The translations under genes were made by a program, and so were the position numbers. A DNA stretch of 64,000 bases, from positions 930,001 through 994,000 of the forward strand of contig NZ_LDOS01000002.1 in NCBI RefSeq assembly GCF_002077135.1, read 5' to 3'. Of this stretch, positions 27,498 to 37,464 are shown one piece after another (position 1 is the first letter of the stretch; every line of letters starts with the position of its first letter). Under the pieces are notes generated by a model. That model made no database searches. It had not been told where the DNA came from and was given only the letters and a program-made list of their open reading frames with translations. The DNA comes from Metallibacterium scheffleri (lineage in GTDB: Bacteria > Pseudomonadota > Gammaproteobacteria > Xanthomonadales > Rhodanobacteraceae).

Positions 27498-27761
27498 ATG
27501 CACGTTAAAACCGAAGTCTATGCCGCAGTCGCCGCGGCCGCCCTGTCCGCGCTGACGCTGCTGGGTGCGCGCGCTGGTTGCAACATGGGCGTGATGCACC
27601 ATCCTGCGCGCAGCGTCGTTGTGACCACGACGCAGTTGCCCGAAGTGGCCATCATCTCGCTCGCATCTTCGCGATCGAGTGACACGGCCGATCGCGCAGG
27701 CGCCGGACTGGACACGGGCATGCCCTACTATTCGTTTGCCCAACGCAGCATCCGTCTTTGA
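27498..27761 (+). CDS. Small exported or membrane peptide 3 of a three-member set
   Basis: The 87-residue product has the same N-terminal plan as its two neighbours: short charged start, hydrophobic stretch (about 8-22) ending in LLGARAGC, then GVMHHP. A longer Ser/Thr-rich tail ends PYYSFAQRSIRL. The cysteine at the motif end could be a lipidation site, but the preceding Ala-Gly is only lipobox-like. A GAGG site precedes the ATG. The stop lies 13 bases before the GntR regulator. Confidence 0.65.
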   Translation: MHVKTEVYAAVAAAALSALTLLGARAGCNMGVMHHPARSVVVTTTQLPEVAIISLASSRSSDTADRAGAGLDTGMPYYSFAQRSIRL

Positions 27762-27774
27762 TGAGCACGCGCCC

Positions 27775-28146
27775 ATGACCGTCACCTGGAACGACAACGT
27801 CCCGATCTACCGCCAACTGCGCGAACGCGTCGTGGCGATGATCCTCGACGGTGCCCTCAAGGAAGGCGATGCATTGCCTTCGGTGCGCCAGGTTGCGGCG
27901 GATTTCCAGATCAACCCGCTCACGGTCTCCAAGGCTTATCAGGAACTGGTCGATGAGCAATTGGTGGAAAAGCGCCGCGGTTTGGGCATGTACGTCGTCG
28001 ATGGCGCGCGCGGCAAGTTGCTCGGCAGCGAGCGCGAACGCTTCCTGCGTGACGAGTGGCCGGCCCTGCTCGAACGCATTCAACGCATGGGCCTGGATGC
28101 CATCGCCCTGCTGCAGACTGGCGACCACAAGGAGAATGACCGATGA
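27775..28146 (+). CDS. YtrA-subfamily GntR transcriptional regulator
   Basis: The 123-residue regulator consists of a GntR winged helix (PIYRQLRERVV, PSVRQVAADFQINPLTVSKAYQ, KRRGLGMYV) and a short helical C-terminus of about 45 residues with no ligand-binding domain. That short form is the YtrA subfamily, whose members repress an adjacent ABC transporter operon and often respond to cell-envelope-active compounds. ATG 27775 is chosen as the start of the domain. Its TGA overlaps the ATPase ATG (ATGA), so it is co-translated with the transporter and probably autoregulates the promoter at 27107. Confidence 0.9.
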   Translation: MTVTWNDNVPIYRQLRERVVAMILDGALKEGDALPSVRQVAADFQINPLTVSKAYQELVDEQLVEKRRGLGMYVVDGARGKLLGSERERFLRDEWPALLERIQRMGLDAIALLQTGDHKENDR

Positions 28147-29000
28147 GCGCAATGATCGAGGCGCATGGCCTGCGCAAGCAGTATCGCAACACGGAGGCGC
28201 TACGCGGCATCGATTTCAGCATCGAGCCAGGGCGCATCGTGGGCCTGATCGGCCCCAACGGCGCGGGCAAGACCACGGCGTTGAAGGCCATTCTCGGCCT
28301 GACCGATTTCCAGGGCGCGCTCAACGTCCTCGGACACGATCCGCGCATCGGCCGCGAACACATGATGCAGGAGGTCAGCTTCATCGCCGATGTGGCGGTA
28401 CTGCCGCGCTGGATCCGCGTCCATCAAGTCGTCGATTTCGTCGCCGGCGTGCACCCGAAGTTCGACCGCGCGCGCTGCGAGGTCTTTCTGGCACGCACGA
28501 AAATCCTGCGCACCGCGCGCGTGCGTGAACTGTCCAAGGGCATGATCGTGCAACTGCATCTGGCCCTGGTGATGGCCATCGATGCACGCCTGCTGGTGCT
28601 GGACGAGCCCACGCTGGGCCTTGATCTGCTGTATCGCAAGCAGTTTTACCAGAGCCTGCTCGAGGATTACTTCGACGAGCAGCGCACCATCCTGATCACC
28701 ACGCATCAGGTCGAGGAGATCGAGCACATTCTCAGCGACGTGATGTTCATCCGCGATGGTCGCATCACGCTGCAAACCGACATGGACAGCCTCGGTGAGC
28801 GCTATGCCGAAGTCATGGTCGCCGCCGAGCACGCCGACGCCGCGCGCGCCATGAAGCCACTCAGTGAGCGTAGCGTGTTCGGCAAGAGCGTTTATCTGTT
28901 CGACGGCGTTGAACGCCAGCAACTGCAGGCGCTGGGTGACGTGCGCCGGCCTTCGCTGGCCGACATCTTCGTGGCCACCATGCAGGGCTCTTACACATGA
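28143..29000 (+). CDS. ABC transporter ATPase of the YtrB type
   Basis: This 285-residue ATPase has Walker A GPNGAGKTT (about 38-46), a Q-loop region, a degenerate signature LSKGM as in YtrB-like proteins, Walker B LLVLDEPTLGLD and switch His in TTHQ. A C-terminal extension of about 70 residues follows, typical of ABC-2 drug-export ATPases. It should power the downstream permease. Both junctions are four-base overlaps (GntR stop/ATG and TGA/permease ATG), so subunit amounts are coupled. Confidence 0.92.
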   Translation: MSAMIEAHGLRKQYRNTEALRGIDFSIEPGRIVGLIGPNGAGKTTALKAILGLTDFQGALNVLGHDPRIGREHMMQEVSFIADVAVLPRWIRVHQVVDFVAGVHPKFDRARCEVFLARTKILRTARVRELSKGMIVQLHLALVMAIDARLLVLDEPTLGLDLLYRKQFYQSLLEDYFDEQRTILITTHQVEEIEHILSDVMFIRDGRITLQTDMDSLGERYAEVMVAAEHADAARAMKPLSERSVFGKSVYLFDGVERQQLQALGDVRRPSLADIFVATMQGSYT

Positions 29001-29977
29001 ACAACATGATCTGGCTGGTGAAGCGCGAATTCTGGGAACACCGCGGCGGGTTTTTCTGGGCACCTTTTTGGACCGGCGTGGCGGTATTGGCGCTGACCCT
29101 GCTCGGCCTGCTCGCCGGAGAAGTGGGGCTGATGGTGCATGGCGCGCATGGCACGTTCGAGGTCAACGGCGTTACAACAAACCTGCAAGAAATGCTTGCA
29201 CACGTCGGTCCGCAGCAAGTCGAACAGGTGGCCAAGGCGCTGGCCGGTTCGCTGTACTCGTTGGACGCTGTGTTCACCCTGGTTATCGGGATCGTGCTGT
29301 TTTTCTATCTTCTTGGCGCGCTGTACGACGACCGGCGCGATCGCAGTGTGCTGTTCTGGAAATCGCTGCCGGTCTCCGATGCAGCCACCGTGACCAGTAA
29401 AGCCCTGATGGCCGTCGTGCTGATTCCGCTGCTGGTGTTCGCCATCTTTCTGTGCACCTGGCTGTTGCTGATGCTGGTGATGAGTGCCGTCGTGTTACTG
29501 CATGGCGGCAGCCCATGGCAGTTGATCTGGGGCCAGAGCAACCTGCTGCCGTTGCTGACGCTGCAGATCGCGGCATTGCCCGCACACATGCTGTTGTCAC
29601 TGCTCACGGCGGGCTGGCTGTTGCTGTGCTCCGCAGCGGTGCGCAGCAAACCTTTTCTGTCGGCAGTGTTGATTCCGATTTTGGTCGGCATAGCCAATGG
29701 CTGGATCGGCTTGATGGGCGTGCCCACTGTGTCGTCCCATCTGCTGTGGGGAGAAGGCATCAAGCGCCTACTGCTCGGCACCATCGTGGGCCCGGCGAAC
29801 ACGATCGTCGCGGAGGCCGCCTTCGGCAGAGACCGAGGATTCGTGGTGGACTGGAGCACCACCTGGCGCGGCGTGGCCGATCTCTACGCCACACCGGGGC
29901 TGTGGATCGGCGCTGTGCTCGGCATCGTGCTGATTGCTGGTGCGGTGTGGTTCCGGCGCCGTAGCAGCGAGGCATGA
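28997..29977 (+). CDS. ABC-2 type permease
   Basis: The 326-residue integral membrane protein has about six helices. The N-terminus is VKREFWEHRGGFFWAP with helix 1 (23-45), and a loop of about 55 residues lies outside the first helix. LYDDRRDRSVLFWKSLPVSD is a conserved cytoplasmic motif of this permease group. The last helix ends in FRRRSSEA. As a homodimer with the adjacent ATPase it would form an exporter or lipid-cycle flippase. The substrate is unknown. The operon ends here and converges on a lipoprotein gene. Confidence 0.9.
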   Translation: MNNMIWLVKREFWEHRGGFFWAPFWTGVAVLALTLLGLLAGEVGLMVHGAHGTFEVNGVTTNLQEMLAHVGPQQVEQVAKALAGSLYSLDAVFTLVIGIVLFFYLLGALYDDRRDRSVLFWKSLPVSDAATVTSKALMAVVLIPLLVFAIFLCTWLLLMLVMSAVVLLHGGSPWQLIWGQSNLLPLLTLQIAALPAHMLLSLLTAGWLLLCSAAVRSKPFLSAVLIPILVGIANGWIGLMGVPTVSSHLLWGEGIKRLLLGTIVGPANTIVAEAAFGRDRGFVVDWSTTWRGVADLYATPGLWIGAVLGIVLIAGAVWFRRRSSEA

Positions 29978-30003
29978 ACACGACCGCGCCGATGGCAAGG
30001 ACC

Positions 30004-30030
30004 GGCGCCCGCATCCGGCGTGCCGGCGCC
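30004..30030. terminator. Hairpin between convergent transcripts
   Basis: GGCGCC (30004-30009) pairs with GGCGCC (30025-30030), with an inner GCA/TGC helix and a seven-base loop. It lies between the ABC permease and the convergent lipoprotein gene. A T-rich stretch (TATTTCTTCTT) follows about 10 bases later on the plus strand. A weak bidirectional terminator is plausible. Confidence 0.42.
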
Positions 30031-30037
30031 ACAATTG

Positions 30038-30448
30038 CTATTTCTTCTTGTCGTCCGGATGCGCTTGTGCGTTGACCAGTGTCAGCTTGCCATCGAGATC
30101 GGCATAACCGGTGAAACCGAAAGTCACCTGCAGACCGGCGAACCAGCGCAATTGCGAGTCCTTCACGCTGGACTCGGAACTCGGCTTGAGCAGGACGGTC
30201 TTCGGCAACTTCTTGCGTTCGTCGAGATAGCGAAAGTGGCTGGCCAGGTCCTCCGGCGAGAGCAAGGCGCCATCGAGCAGGAACTGGCCGTTCTTGTAGG
30301 ACTCCAGCACCATGTCGTAGTGCAGCGGCACATTGGCGACCACCGGCCCGCCGGAGCGCACATTGCCGTTGCAACCGGCCAGCAACAAGGTGACGGAAAG
30401 AATGCCTGCAGTCAGCGCGGCACGAATAGCAGTTTTACGGTGACTCAT
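30038..30448 (-). CDS. Lipoprotein of unknown function
   Basis: The 136-residue protein has a charged N-terminus, a hydrophobic signal and a lipobox LLAGC (Cys at about 26), so it should be lipidated in the envelope. The mature part (about 110 residues) has a mixed alpha/beta appearance and a Lys-rich end. It resembles small ExbD/TolR-like periplasmic domains only loosely, and I assign no function. It is the last gene of the mrp-dcd run, 25 bases after dcd. Confidence 0.82.
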   Translation of the reverse strand: MSHRKTAIRAALTAGILSVTLLLAGCNGNVRSGGPVVANVPLHYDMVLESYKNGQFLLDGALLSPEDLASHFRYLDERKKLPKTVLLKPSSESSVKDSQLRWFAGLQVTFGFTGYADLDGKLTLVNAQAHPDDKKK

Positions 30449-30473
30449 CGAACGAACTCTCCGGTGACAGGGT

Positions 30474-31037
30474 TCAAGCGCGCGGCAGTGTAACGCCCTT
30501 CTGCCCCTGGTATTTGCCGCCGCGGTCGCGATAACTGGTGGCGCAGACCTCGTCGGATTCCAGAAACAGCATTTGCGCCACGCCTTCGTTGGCGTAGATT
30601 CGTGCCGGCAGTGGCGTGGTGTTGGAAAACTCCAGTGTCACGTGCCCTTCCCACTCCGGTTCCAGTGGCGTGACATTGACGATGATGCCGCAGCGCGCAT
30701 AGGTGCTCTTGCCCAGACAGATGGTCAGCACGCTGCGCGGGATGCGGAAGTACTCCACGGTTCGCGCTAGGGCGAAGGAGTTGGGCGGGATGATGCACAC
30801 CCCGGCCTGGATGTCGACAAAGCTGCGCGCATCGAAGGCCTTCGGGTCGACGATGGTCGAGTTGATGTTGGTGAAAACCTTGAACTCATCCGCGCAACGC
30901 ACATCGTAGCCGTAGCTGGAGGTGCCGTAGGACACGATGCGCTGGCCATTGGCCTCGCGCACCTGGCCGGGCTCGAACGGATCGATCATGCCCTGCGCGG
31001 CCATGCGGCGGATCCAGTGATCGGACTTGATGGACAT
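30474..31037 (-). CDS. dcd: dCTP deaminase
   Basis: The 187-residue trimeric enzyme deaminates dCTP to dUTP, feeding thymidylate synthesis. Signatures include [12 protein letters not shown] near the N-terminus, [46 protein letters not shown] with the catalytic Glu, and the C-terminal GGKYQGQKG that closes over the triphosphate. Length and motifs match the monofunctional enzyme. It lies 28 bases after mrp. Confidence 0.96.
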   Translation of the reverse strand: MSIKSDHWIRRMAAQGMIDPFEPGQVREANGQRIVSYGTSSYGYDVRCADEFKVFTNINSTIVDPKAFDARSFVDIQAGVCIIPPNSFALARTVEYFRIPRSVLTICLGKSTYARCGIIVNVTPLEPEWEGHVTLEFSNTTPLPARIYANEGVAQMLFLESDEVCATSYRDRGGKYQGQKGVTLPRA

Positions 31038-31065
31038 GTGCGTCTTCCGAAGGCAACGGGGCGGT

Positions 31066-32142
<1,077 letters not shown>

Positions 32143-32275
32143 CGCCAGACTACCTCGCGTGAAGACCACGAGTATGCCAGAGAGCCGCGCATCGCCATGC
32201 GGCGTGCGGCGATGCGGCTTGACGCCTGCGCACGCGACTTGCAGGCTCGCACGACCTTCTGCGGAGATTCGCCCC

Positions 32276-32794
32276 ATGCGTATGCTGCGTTCATTCGGAT
32301 GGCCGGCCATGGCCGCGATGCTGCTGGTGCTGTCGGGTCTTGCCGGGCAGCGCGTACTGGCGCAAACCGCGACGCCGGCCGATATGTCCCCGGTTGGCAT
32401 CTGGAAGCAGATCGACGACAAGACCGGAGAAGCCAAATCGCTGATCCAGATCAGTGAGACCAACAGCGAGTTGACCGGCAAGGTGCTCAAGGTGCTGAAG
32501 TCAAGCAAGGGTCCCAACCCGCTGTGCGACAAGTGCTCGGGCGCGCTCAGGAATCAGCCGGTCAACGGCATGGAAATCTTGCGCGGCATGAAGCCCGATG
32601 GCTCCAGCTGGAGTGGCGGCACCATCCTTGATCCGAAATCGGGCAAGACCTACCGTTGCGACATGCGGGTCATCGACGGCGGCGCCAAGCTCAAGGTGCG
32701 CGGCTACATCGGCTTCTCGCTGTTCGGGCGCACCCAGGTGTGGCTGCGCGAATCCACGCACGTCGCGCCAGCAAGCAGCGCCACGACCGAATAA
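32276..32794 (+). CDS. DUF2147-family exported protein
   Basis: The 172-residue protein has a signal peptide (about 1-29, cleavage near VLA-Q). The DUF2147 domain starts SPVGIWKQIDDKTGEAKSLIQI and ends in GFSLFGRTQVWLR. The CDKCSG pair of cysteines is common in the family and may form a disulfide. Function is unknown; members are periplasmic beta-rich proteins. It is divergent from mrp with 133 bases between the starts. Confidence 0.9.
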   Translation: MRMLRSFGWPAMAAMLLVLSGLAGQRVLAQTATPADMSPVGIWKQIDDKTGEAKSLIQISETNSELTGKVLKVLKSSKGPNPLCDKCSGALRNQPVNGMEILRGMKPDGSSWSGGTILDPKSGKTYRCDMRVIDGGAKLKVRGYIGFSLFGRTQVWLRESTHVAPASSATTE

Positions 32795-32853
32795 CCTCCA
32801 CTGCAGCGTCCTCGCGTTGTGCTTGTGACGCGAGGACGGATGTGGCTGCATGG

Positions 32854-32859
32854 CATAAT
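32854..32859 (+). promoter_or_regulatory. Extended -10 element of the metG promoter
   Basis: CATAAT with TG one base upstream (TGGCATAAT) lies 30 bases before the metG ATG. I see no convincing -35 at the right spacing, as is common for extended -10 promoters. Confidence 0.5.
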
Positions 32860-32888
32860 CGGCGACCGTTCCGGCCATCGTCATCGCC

Positions 32889-35111
32889 ATGAGTCGTCGT
32901 TCGCTGGTCACCTGCGCCCTGCCCTACGCCAATGGCCAACTGCATCTGGGCCATCTGCTGGGCTATGTCCAGGGCGACATCTGGGTGCGCGCGCAGCGCA
33001 TGGCCGGCAACACCGCATACTTCGTTTGCGCCGACGACGCCCATGGCACGCCGATCATGCTGGCGGCCGAAAAGGCCGGCGTCGCGCCCGAGGCGTTCAT
33101 CCGCGACATCCAGCGCAGCCACGAGCGCGACTTCGCCGACTTCGGTGTCGCCTTCGATCATTACCACAGCACGCACAGCCCCGAAAATCAGCAGCTCGCC
33201 AGTCTGATCTACACCCGCCTGCGCGATGGCGGCCACATCGCCCGGCGTTCGATCCAGCAGCTCTACGATCCGGTCAAGGGCATGTTCCTGCCCGACCGCT
33301 ACGTCAAGGGCACCTGTCCGCATTGCAAATCGCCCGACCAGTACGGCGACAACTGCGAAGTCTGCGGCAAGGCCTACGCACCGACCGACCTGATCGAGCC
33401 GCGCTCGGTGATGTCGGGTGCGACGCCGGAGCTGCGCGACTCGGAGCACTACTTCTTCAAACTGGGCGATTTTCGGGATCTGCTGTTTCAATGGGTCGGC
33501 GGCGCACCGGTTGGCCTCGAGAACGGCCGACTTCGCATGACCGCAACGGTCGCCGCAAAACTCATGGAATGGATCGACGGCGGCCTGCGCGACTGGGATA
33601 TCTCGCGGGACGCGCCCTACTTCGGATTTCCCATTCCCGACGCGCCGGGCAAGTATTTCTATGTCTGGCTGGACGCGCCGATCGGCTACCTCGCCAGCTT
33701 CCGCGCGCTGTGCGACAGCGAGCACGGCCGATCGCTCGGCCTGAAGCCCGCCAGCTTCGGCGAGTTCCTCGGCGCCGGCAGCGTGACCGAGCTGCACCAT
33801 TTTCTGGGCAAGGACATCATCAACTTCCACGGCCTGTTCTGGCCGGCGATGCTGCACGGCGCCGGCTATCGCGCGCCGACGGCGCTGCACGTCAACGGCT
33901 ACCTGACCGTCAACGGCGCCAAGATGTCCAAATCGCGCGGTACTTTCATCCAGGCGCGCACCTACCTCGACGCGGGCCTGGAACCGGAGTACCTGCGCTA
34001 CTACTTCGCCAGCATGCTGGGCCCGGCGCCGACCGACGTCGACCTCGATCTCCTCGCCTTCGAGGAGCGCGTCAACTCGCACCTGGTCGGCAAGTGGGTG
34101 AACATCGCCAGCCGTACCGCAGGCTTCGTGCACAAGTTCTTCGACGGCCGCACAGCAAGCAACTTTTCAGACGCCGAGCAGGAACTTTGGAACAAGCACC
34201 TGAAGGTGAACCTCGGTTATGTGGCGCACAGAAGCCCATATGCCGGCAGCTCGACGGGCTATTACGAAGACGGCGACTTCGCCAAGGTCTGCAACGGCTT
34301 TGTACTGATGGCCGACATGGTCAACGCCTACATCGCCGAGAAGGCGCCTTGGCAGATGGCCAAGGACGAGTCCAAACGCGCTGAACTGCACCAGGTCTGC
34401 ACCTTCGCGCTTTCGGCTTTCCGGCTGCTGGCCGGCTGGCTCAAACCCATCCTGCCGGCCACGGTCACCCGTGCCGAAGCGTTCCTGGATGCGCCGATCG
34501 AGGATTTCGACGACGCCGCGCGGCCGCTGCTGGACCACCGCATCAACGCCTTCACGCCGCTGCTCGGCCGCATCGACCGCAAGCAGGTCGCGGCGATGGT
34601 CGCGGCGTCCACCGAATCCCTGCAGCCGCCAGCACCCGGCTCCGAACCGAGGGCACGACCGATGAACTCGCCTCCCGCTTCCGCATCTGCGAACGCCGGC
34701 CGCACCGGTCCCGGATCGCCGCTCCCGGACCCCGGCTCTTCGACCCCGATTCCCGAGTCTCGCGTTGCGGGTCCCGGCCCTTTCATATCCATCGACGACT
34801 TTGCCAAGCTCGATCTGCGCATCGCCAGCGTGCTGGCTTGTGAATTCGTGGATGGCTCGGACAAGCTGCTGCGCTTCGAACTGGACGCCGGCGAACTGGG
34901 CAAGCGTCAGATCTTCTCCGGCATCCGCGCCGCCTACGCCGAGCCAGAGAAACTGATTGGTCGCAAGGTCGTGTTCATCGCCAATCTGGCACCACGCAAG
35001 ATGCGCTTCGGCGTGTCCGAGGGCATGATCCTGTCTGCAGGCAGCAGCGGCAATGATCTGTTTCTGCTCGATGCCGATAGCGGCGCGCAGCCGGGCATGC
35101 CGGTGCGCTAA
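32889..35111 (+). CDS. metG: Methionyl-tRNA synthetase
   Basis: The 740-residue class I synthetase charges tRNA-Met. It has the HIGH-type motif HLGH (19-22), the zinc knuckle CPHCK...CEVCGK (about 140-160), the KMSKS loop (345-349), an anticodon-binding alpha domain and a C-terminal tRNA-binding (OB-fold) dimerisation domain (about 636-740). The two are joined by a Pro/Ser/Gly-rich linker of about 50 residues (roughly 583-635) encoded by CCCGAGTC-like low-complexity DNA. That is longer than I would expect and probably shaped by repeat insertion. The TAA shares two bases with the convergent dinB stop. Confidence 0.97.
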   Translation: MSRRSLVTCALPYANGQLHLGHLLGYVQGDIWVRAQRMAGNTAYFVCADDAHGTPIMLAAEKAGVAPEAFIRDIQRSHERDFADFGVAFDHYHSTHSPENQQLASLIYTRLRDGGHIARRSIQQLYDPVKGMFLPDRYVKGTCPHCKSPDQYGDNCEVCGKAYAPTDLIEPRSVMSGATPELRDSEHYFFKLGDFRDLLFQWVGGAPVGLENGRLRMTATVAAKLMEWIDGGLRDWDISRDAPYFGFPIPDAPGKYFYVWLDAPIGYLASFRALCDSEHGRSLGLKPASFGEFLGAGSVTELHHFLGKDIINFHGLFWPAMLHGAGYRAPTALHVNGYLTVNGAKMSKSRGTFIQARTYLDAGLEPEYLRYYFASMLGPAPTDVDLDLLAFEERVNSHLVGKWVNIASRTAGFVHKFFDGRTASNFSDAEQELWNKHLKVNLGYVAHRSPYAGSSTGYYEDGDFAKVCNGFVLMADMVNAYIAEKAPWQMAKDESKRAELHQVCTFALSAFRLLAGWLKPILPATVTRAEAFLDAPIEDFDDAARPLLDHRINAFTPLLGRIDRKQVAAMVAASTESLQPPAPGSEPRARPMNSPPASASANAGRTGPGSPLPDPGSSTPIPESRVAGPGPFISIDDFAKLDLRIASVLACEFVDGSDKLLRFELDAGELGKRQIFSGIRAAYAEPEKLIGRKVVFIANLAPRKMRFGVSEGMILSAGSSGNDLFLLDADSGAQPGMPVR

Positions 35112-36205
35112 GCGTCGGATTCGTCGCGCTCGGGGCCGAACAAATCAGGCTGCGTGGTATCGGCGTCGACGAAACCAGAGAGTCCCACTCCGACCAGACG
35201 GTAGCGCGTGGATGTCGGCAGTTCGACGCGCGCGCGCAGTTGCAGCGCCGTCCGCACCAGCGCCACTTCGGATTGCGGTGGCAGCACGCCGGTGTGGCTG
35301 CGCGTGAGCGTGCGGAACTGTGTGGTCCTCAGCTTGAGCACCACGGTGCGCGCGATGCGGTCCTGCTCGCGCGCATGCGCGGCCCAGACTTTCGCCGCCA
35401 GCCGCGCGATGGGCGCATCGAGCTGATCTAGGCACAGGTCTTGCGCGAAGGTATCCTCGGCGGAGATCTGCAGCGTGGGCCGCTCGCTGCGCACCGGGCT
35501 GTCATCGATCCCCAGCGCCAGTTCATGCAGGCGCCGGCCCCAGCGGCCGAACTGCTGTTCCAGCTGCTGCATGTCCAGCGCACGCAAATCAGCCACGCGA
35601 CACACGCCGATCCGCGCCAGTTTTTGTTCCATCACCTTGCCCACGCCGGGCAATCGCGCCACCGGCAACGGCGCTAGAAAGTTTTCCGCTGCAGCCGGCC
35701 TGATCACGAACAAGCCGTCCGGTTTGCGCCAGTCGGAGGCGATCTTGGCCAGAAACTTGTTGCATGCCACCCCCGCCGACGCGGTCAGCGCGGTCTCCGC
35801 GCGAATCGTGGCGCGAATGTCCGCAGCCATCGCCGTGGCGCTGGGAAACGCGTTGCGCGGTGCACTGACATCGAGATAGGCCTCGTCCAGCGACAGCGGC
35901 TCGACCAGCGCCGTGTAGCGCGCGAAGATCGCGCGCACCTGTTGCGAGACGGCGCGATAACGCGCGAAATCGGGTGCCACGAACACTGCTCCGGGGCACA
36001 ACCGCTCCGCGCGCGCCGCCGGCATGGCCGAGCGCACCCCGAACACACGTGCCTCGTAGCTGGCCGCGCACACCACCGAGCGCGGCCCGCGCCAGGCCAC
36101 CACCACGGGTCGCCCGCGTAGCGCCAGATCGTCACGCTGCTCGACGGATGCATAAAACGCATCCATGTCGACATGGATGATCTTGCGCGGAACGCCCGTG
36201 GTCAT
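35108..36205 (-). CDS. dinB: DNA polymerase IV
   Basis: The 365-residue Y-family translesion polymerase has the catalytic metal-binding motifs DMDAFYAS (residues 12-19) and SLDEAYLD (about 103-110). Helix-hairpin-helix thumb signatures (LPGVGKVM) and the little-finger domain follow. The C-terminus QPDLF resembles a beta-clamp-binding peptide (QxxLF). The start follows the EamA transporter stop by six bases on the same strand, so the two are probably co-transcribed. I see no clear LexA box before either gene. Its TAG overlaps the metG TAA. Confidence 0.96.
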   Translation of the reverse strand: MTTGVPRKIIHVDMDAFYASVEQRDDLALRGRPVVVAWRGPRSVVCAASYEARVFGVRSAMPAARAERLCPGAVFVAPDFARYRAVSQQVRAIFARYTALVEPLSLDEAYLDVSAPRNAFPSATAMAADIRATIRAETALTASAGVACNKFLAKIASDWRKPDGLFVIRPAAAENFLAPLPVARLPGVGKVMEQKLARIGVCRVADLRALDMQQLEQQFGRWGRRLHELALGIDDSPVRSERPTLQISAEDTFAQDLCLDQLDAPIARLAAKVWAAHAREQDRIARTVVLKLRTTQFRTLTRSHTGVLPPQSEVALVRTALQLRARVELPTSTRYRLVGVGLSGFVDADTTQPDLFGPERDESDA

Positions 36206-36211
36206 GCCGGA

Positions 36212-37267
36212 TCAGTGCCGATGCCGGTGATGCGTGTCCGGATAGTGCGGATGGCTGTGGCTCAGCGATTCATGCGCGTGTGGATGGGTATGCGGCTCGT
36301 GCCCGTCCCACTTGAAGTCATGCGTGTGCTGATGGTGGACATCGTGATGATGGCGATGGTTATGCGAAAACGTCACGTGCGTGTGCGCATGGTCGTGACG
36401 CTCGCTGGCGTGCAACCACACGCCGATCGCCATCAATCCGCCCGCCAGCAACAGTGCAAGGCTGCCGTGTTCCGCGAACATCACCAGCGCCAACGCGGCG
36501 CCGAGGAAAGGCGCGGTGGAAAAGTACGCACTGGTTCGCGCCGTACCCAGGTGCCGCAGGGCGAGCACGAACAGAACCAGGCTCAGGCCGTAGCCGATGA
36601 ACCCCAGCACCGCTGCAGCCAGTAGCGGCAACAGATGCGGCAAGCGATCGCCGATGGCCAATGCGATACCCATGTTGAGCGTGCCCGCGATAGCGCCTTT
36701 GATCGCCGCGATTTGCACGGGGTCGCTGCCAGCCACTGCGCGCGTGAGATTATTGTCCAGCGCCCAGCACAGGCATGCGCCGGTGATCGCCAAGCCGCCC
36801 CATGTTGCGCCCATCCCGCCCGGGTGTTGCCACGACAGCACCATCGCCCCCGCGACAATCGCCAGCATGCCCAGCGCCACGCGTCGATCCACATTTTCGC
36901 GGAATATCACCCACGCCAGCAGGGCGGTGAGCACACCTTCCAGATTGAGCAACAAGGCCGCGGTCGCGGCCGCGGTGCGCGCCAGACCCAGCATCATCAG
37001 CAATGGCCCGAGCACCCCGCCGAAAAGCACGGCACCCGCCAGCCACGGCACATCGCGGCGCGTCAGCGCAGCTTCGACGGGAACCCGGTTGCGCACGCGA
37101 CCCAGCGCCATCCACGTCAACAAGCCCATACCCGATCCGGCATACAGCACGCCGGCCAGCAGCACTGGCGGCATGCTGCCGAGCAACATTTTGGCCAGCG
37201 GCGTGCTGATGCCGAACAACGCGGCAGCAGCGAGTGCCTGGGCGATGCCTTGCGGGAGCGGTCTCAT
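36212..37267 (-). CDS. EamA/DMT-family transporter with histidine-rich C-terminal tail
   Basis: This 351-residue protein has the ten-helix drug/metabolite-transporter fold (two EamA repeats, residues 1-285). A very unusual cytosolic tail of about 62 residues holds roughly 25 histidines in HxH and HHH patterns. Such tails bind Zn, Ni, Co or Cu and appear in ZIP, CDF and NiCoT proteins, so metal or metal-chelate transport, or metal gating, is plausible. EamA members otherwise export amino acids or other metabolites. ATG 37267 was chosen at the first helix; in-frame codons upstream are antisense to rnfB leader. It precedes dinB by six bases. Confidence 0.9.
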   Translation of the reverse strand: MRPLPQGIAQALAAAALFGISTPLAKMLLGSMPPVLLAGVLYAGSGMGLLTWMALGRVRNRVPVEAALTRRDVPWLAGAVLFGGVLGPLLMMLGLARTAAATAALLLNLEGVLTALLAWVIFRENVDRRVALGMLAIVAGAMVLSWQHPGGMGATWGGLAITGACLCWALDNNLTRAVAGSDPVQIAAIKGAIAGTLNMGIALAIGDRLPHLLPLLAAAVLGFIGYGLSLVLFVLALRHLGTARTSAYFSTAPFLGAALALVMFAEHGSLALLLAGGLMAIGVWLHASERHDHAHTHVTFSHNHRHHHDVHHQHTHDFKWDGHEPHTHPHAHESLSHSHPHYPDTHHRHRH

Positions 37268-37464
37268 GCGCGACACCAGAGTGGGTGATGCCAAGCCTGT
37301 TTGCGGGTCTGGATATTCTGGCACCTGATCCGCCGCGGATGGGTCATGGGCTTGAACCAGTGGCCAATTCCGCCACGCCAGCAATGCGCGTGCGGTCCTG
37401 GGCCCGTGATTGCACAATAATCCGCATCGGCTTCCACCTACAGATGCGCGTACCTGCCCGGCTC

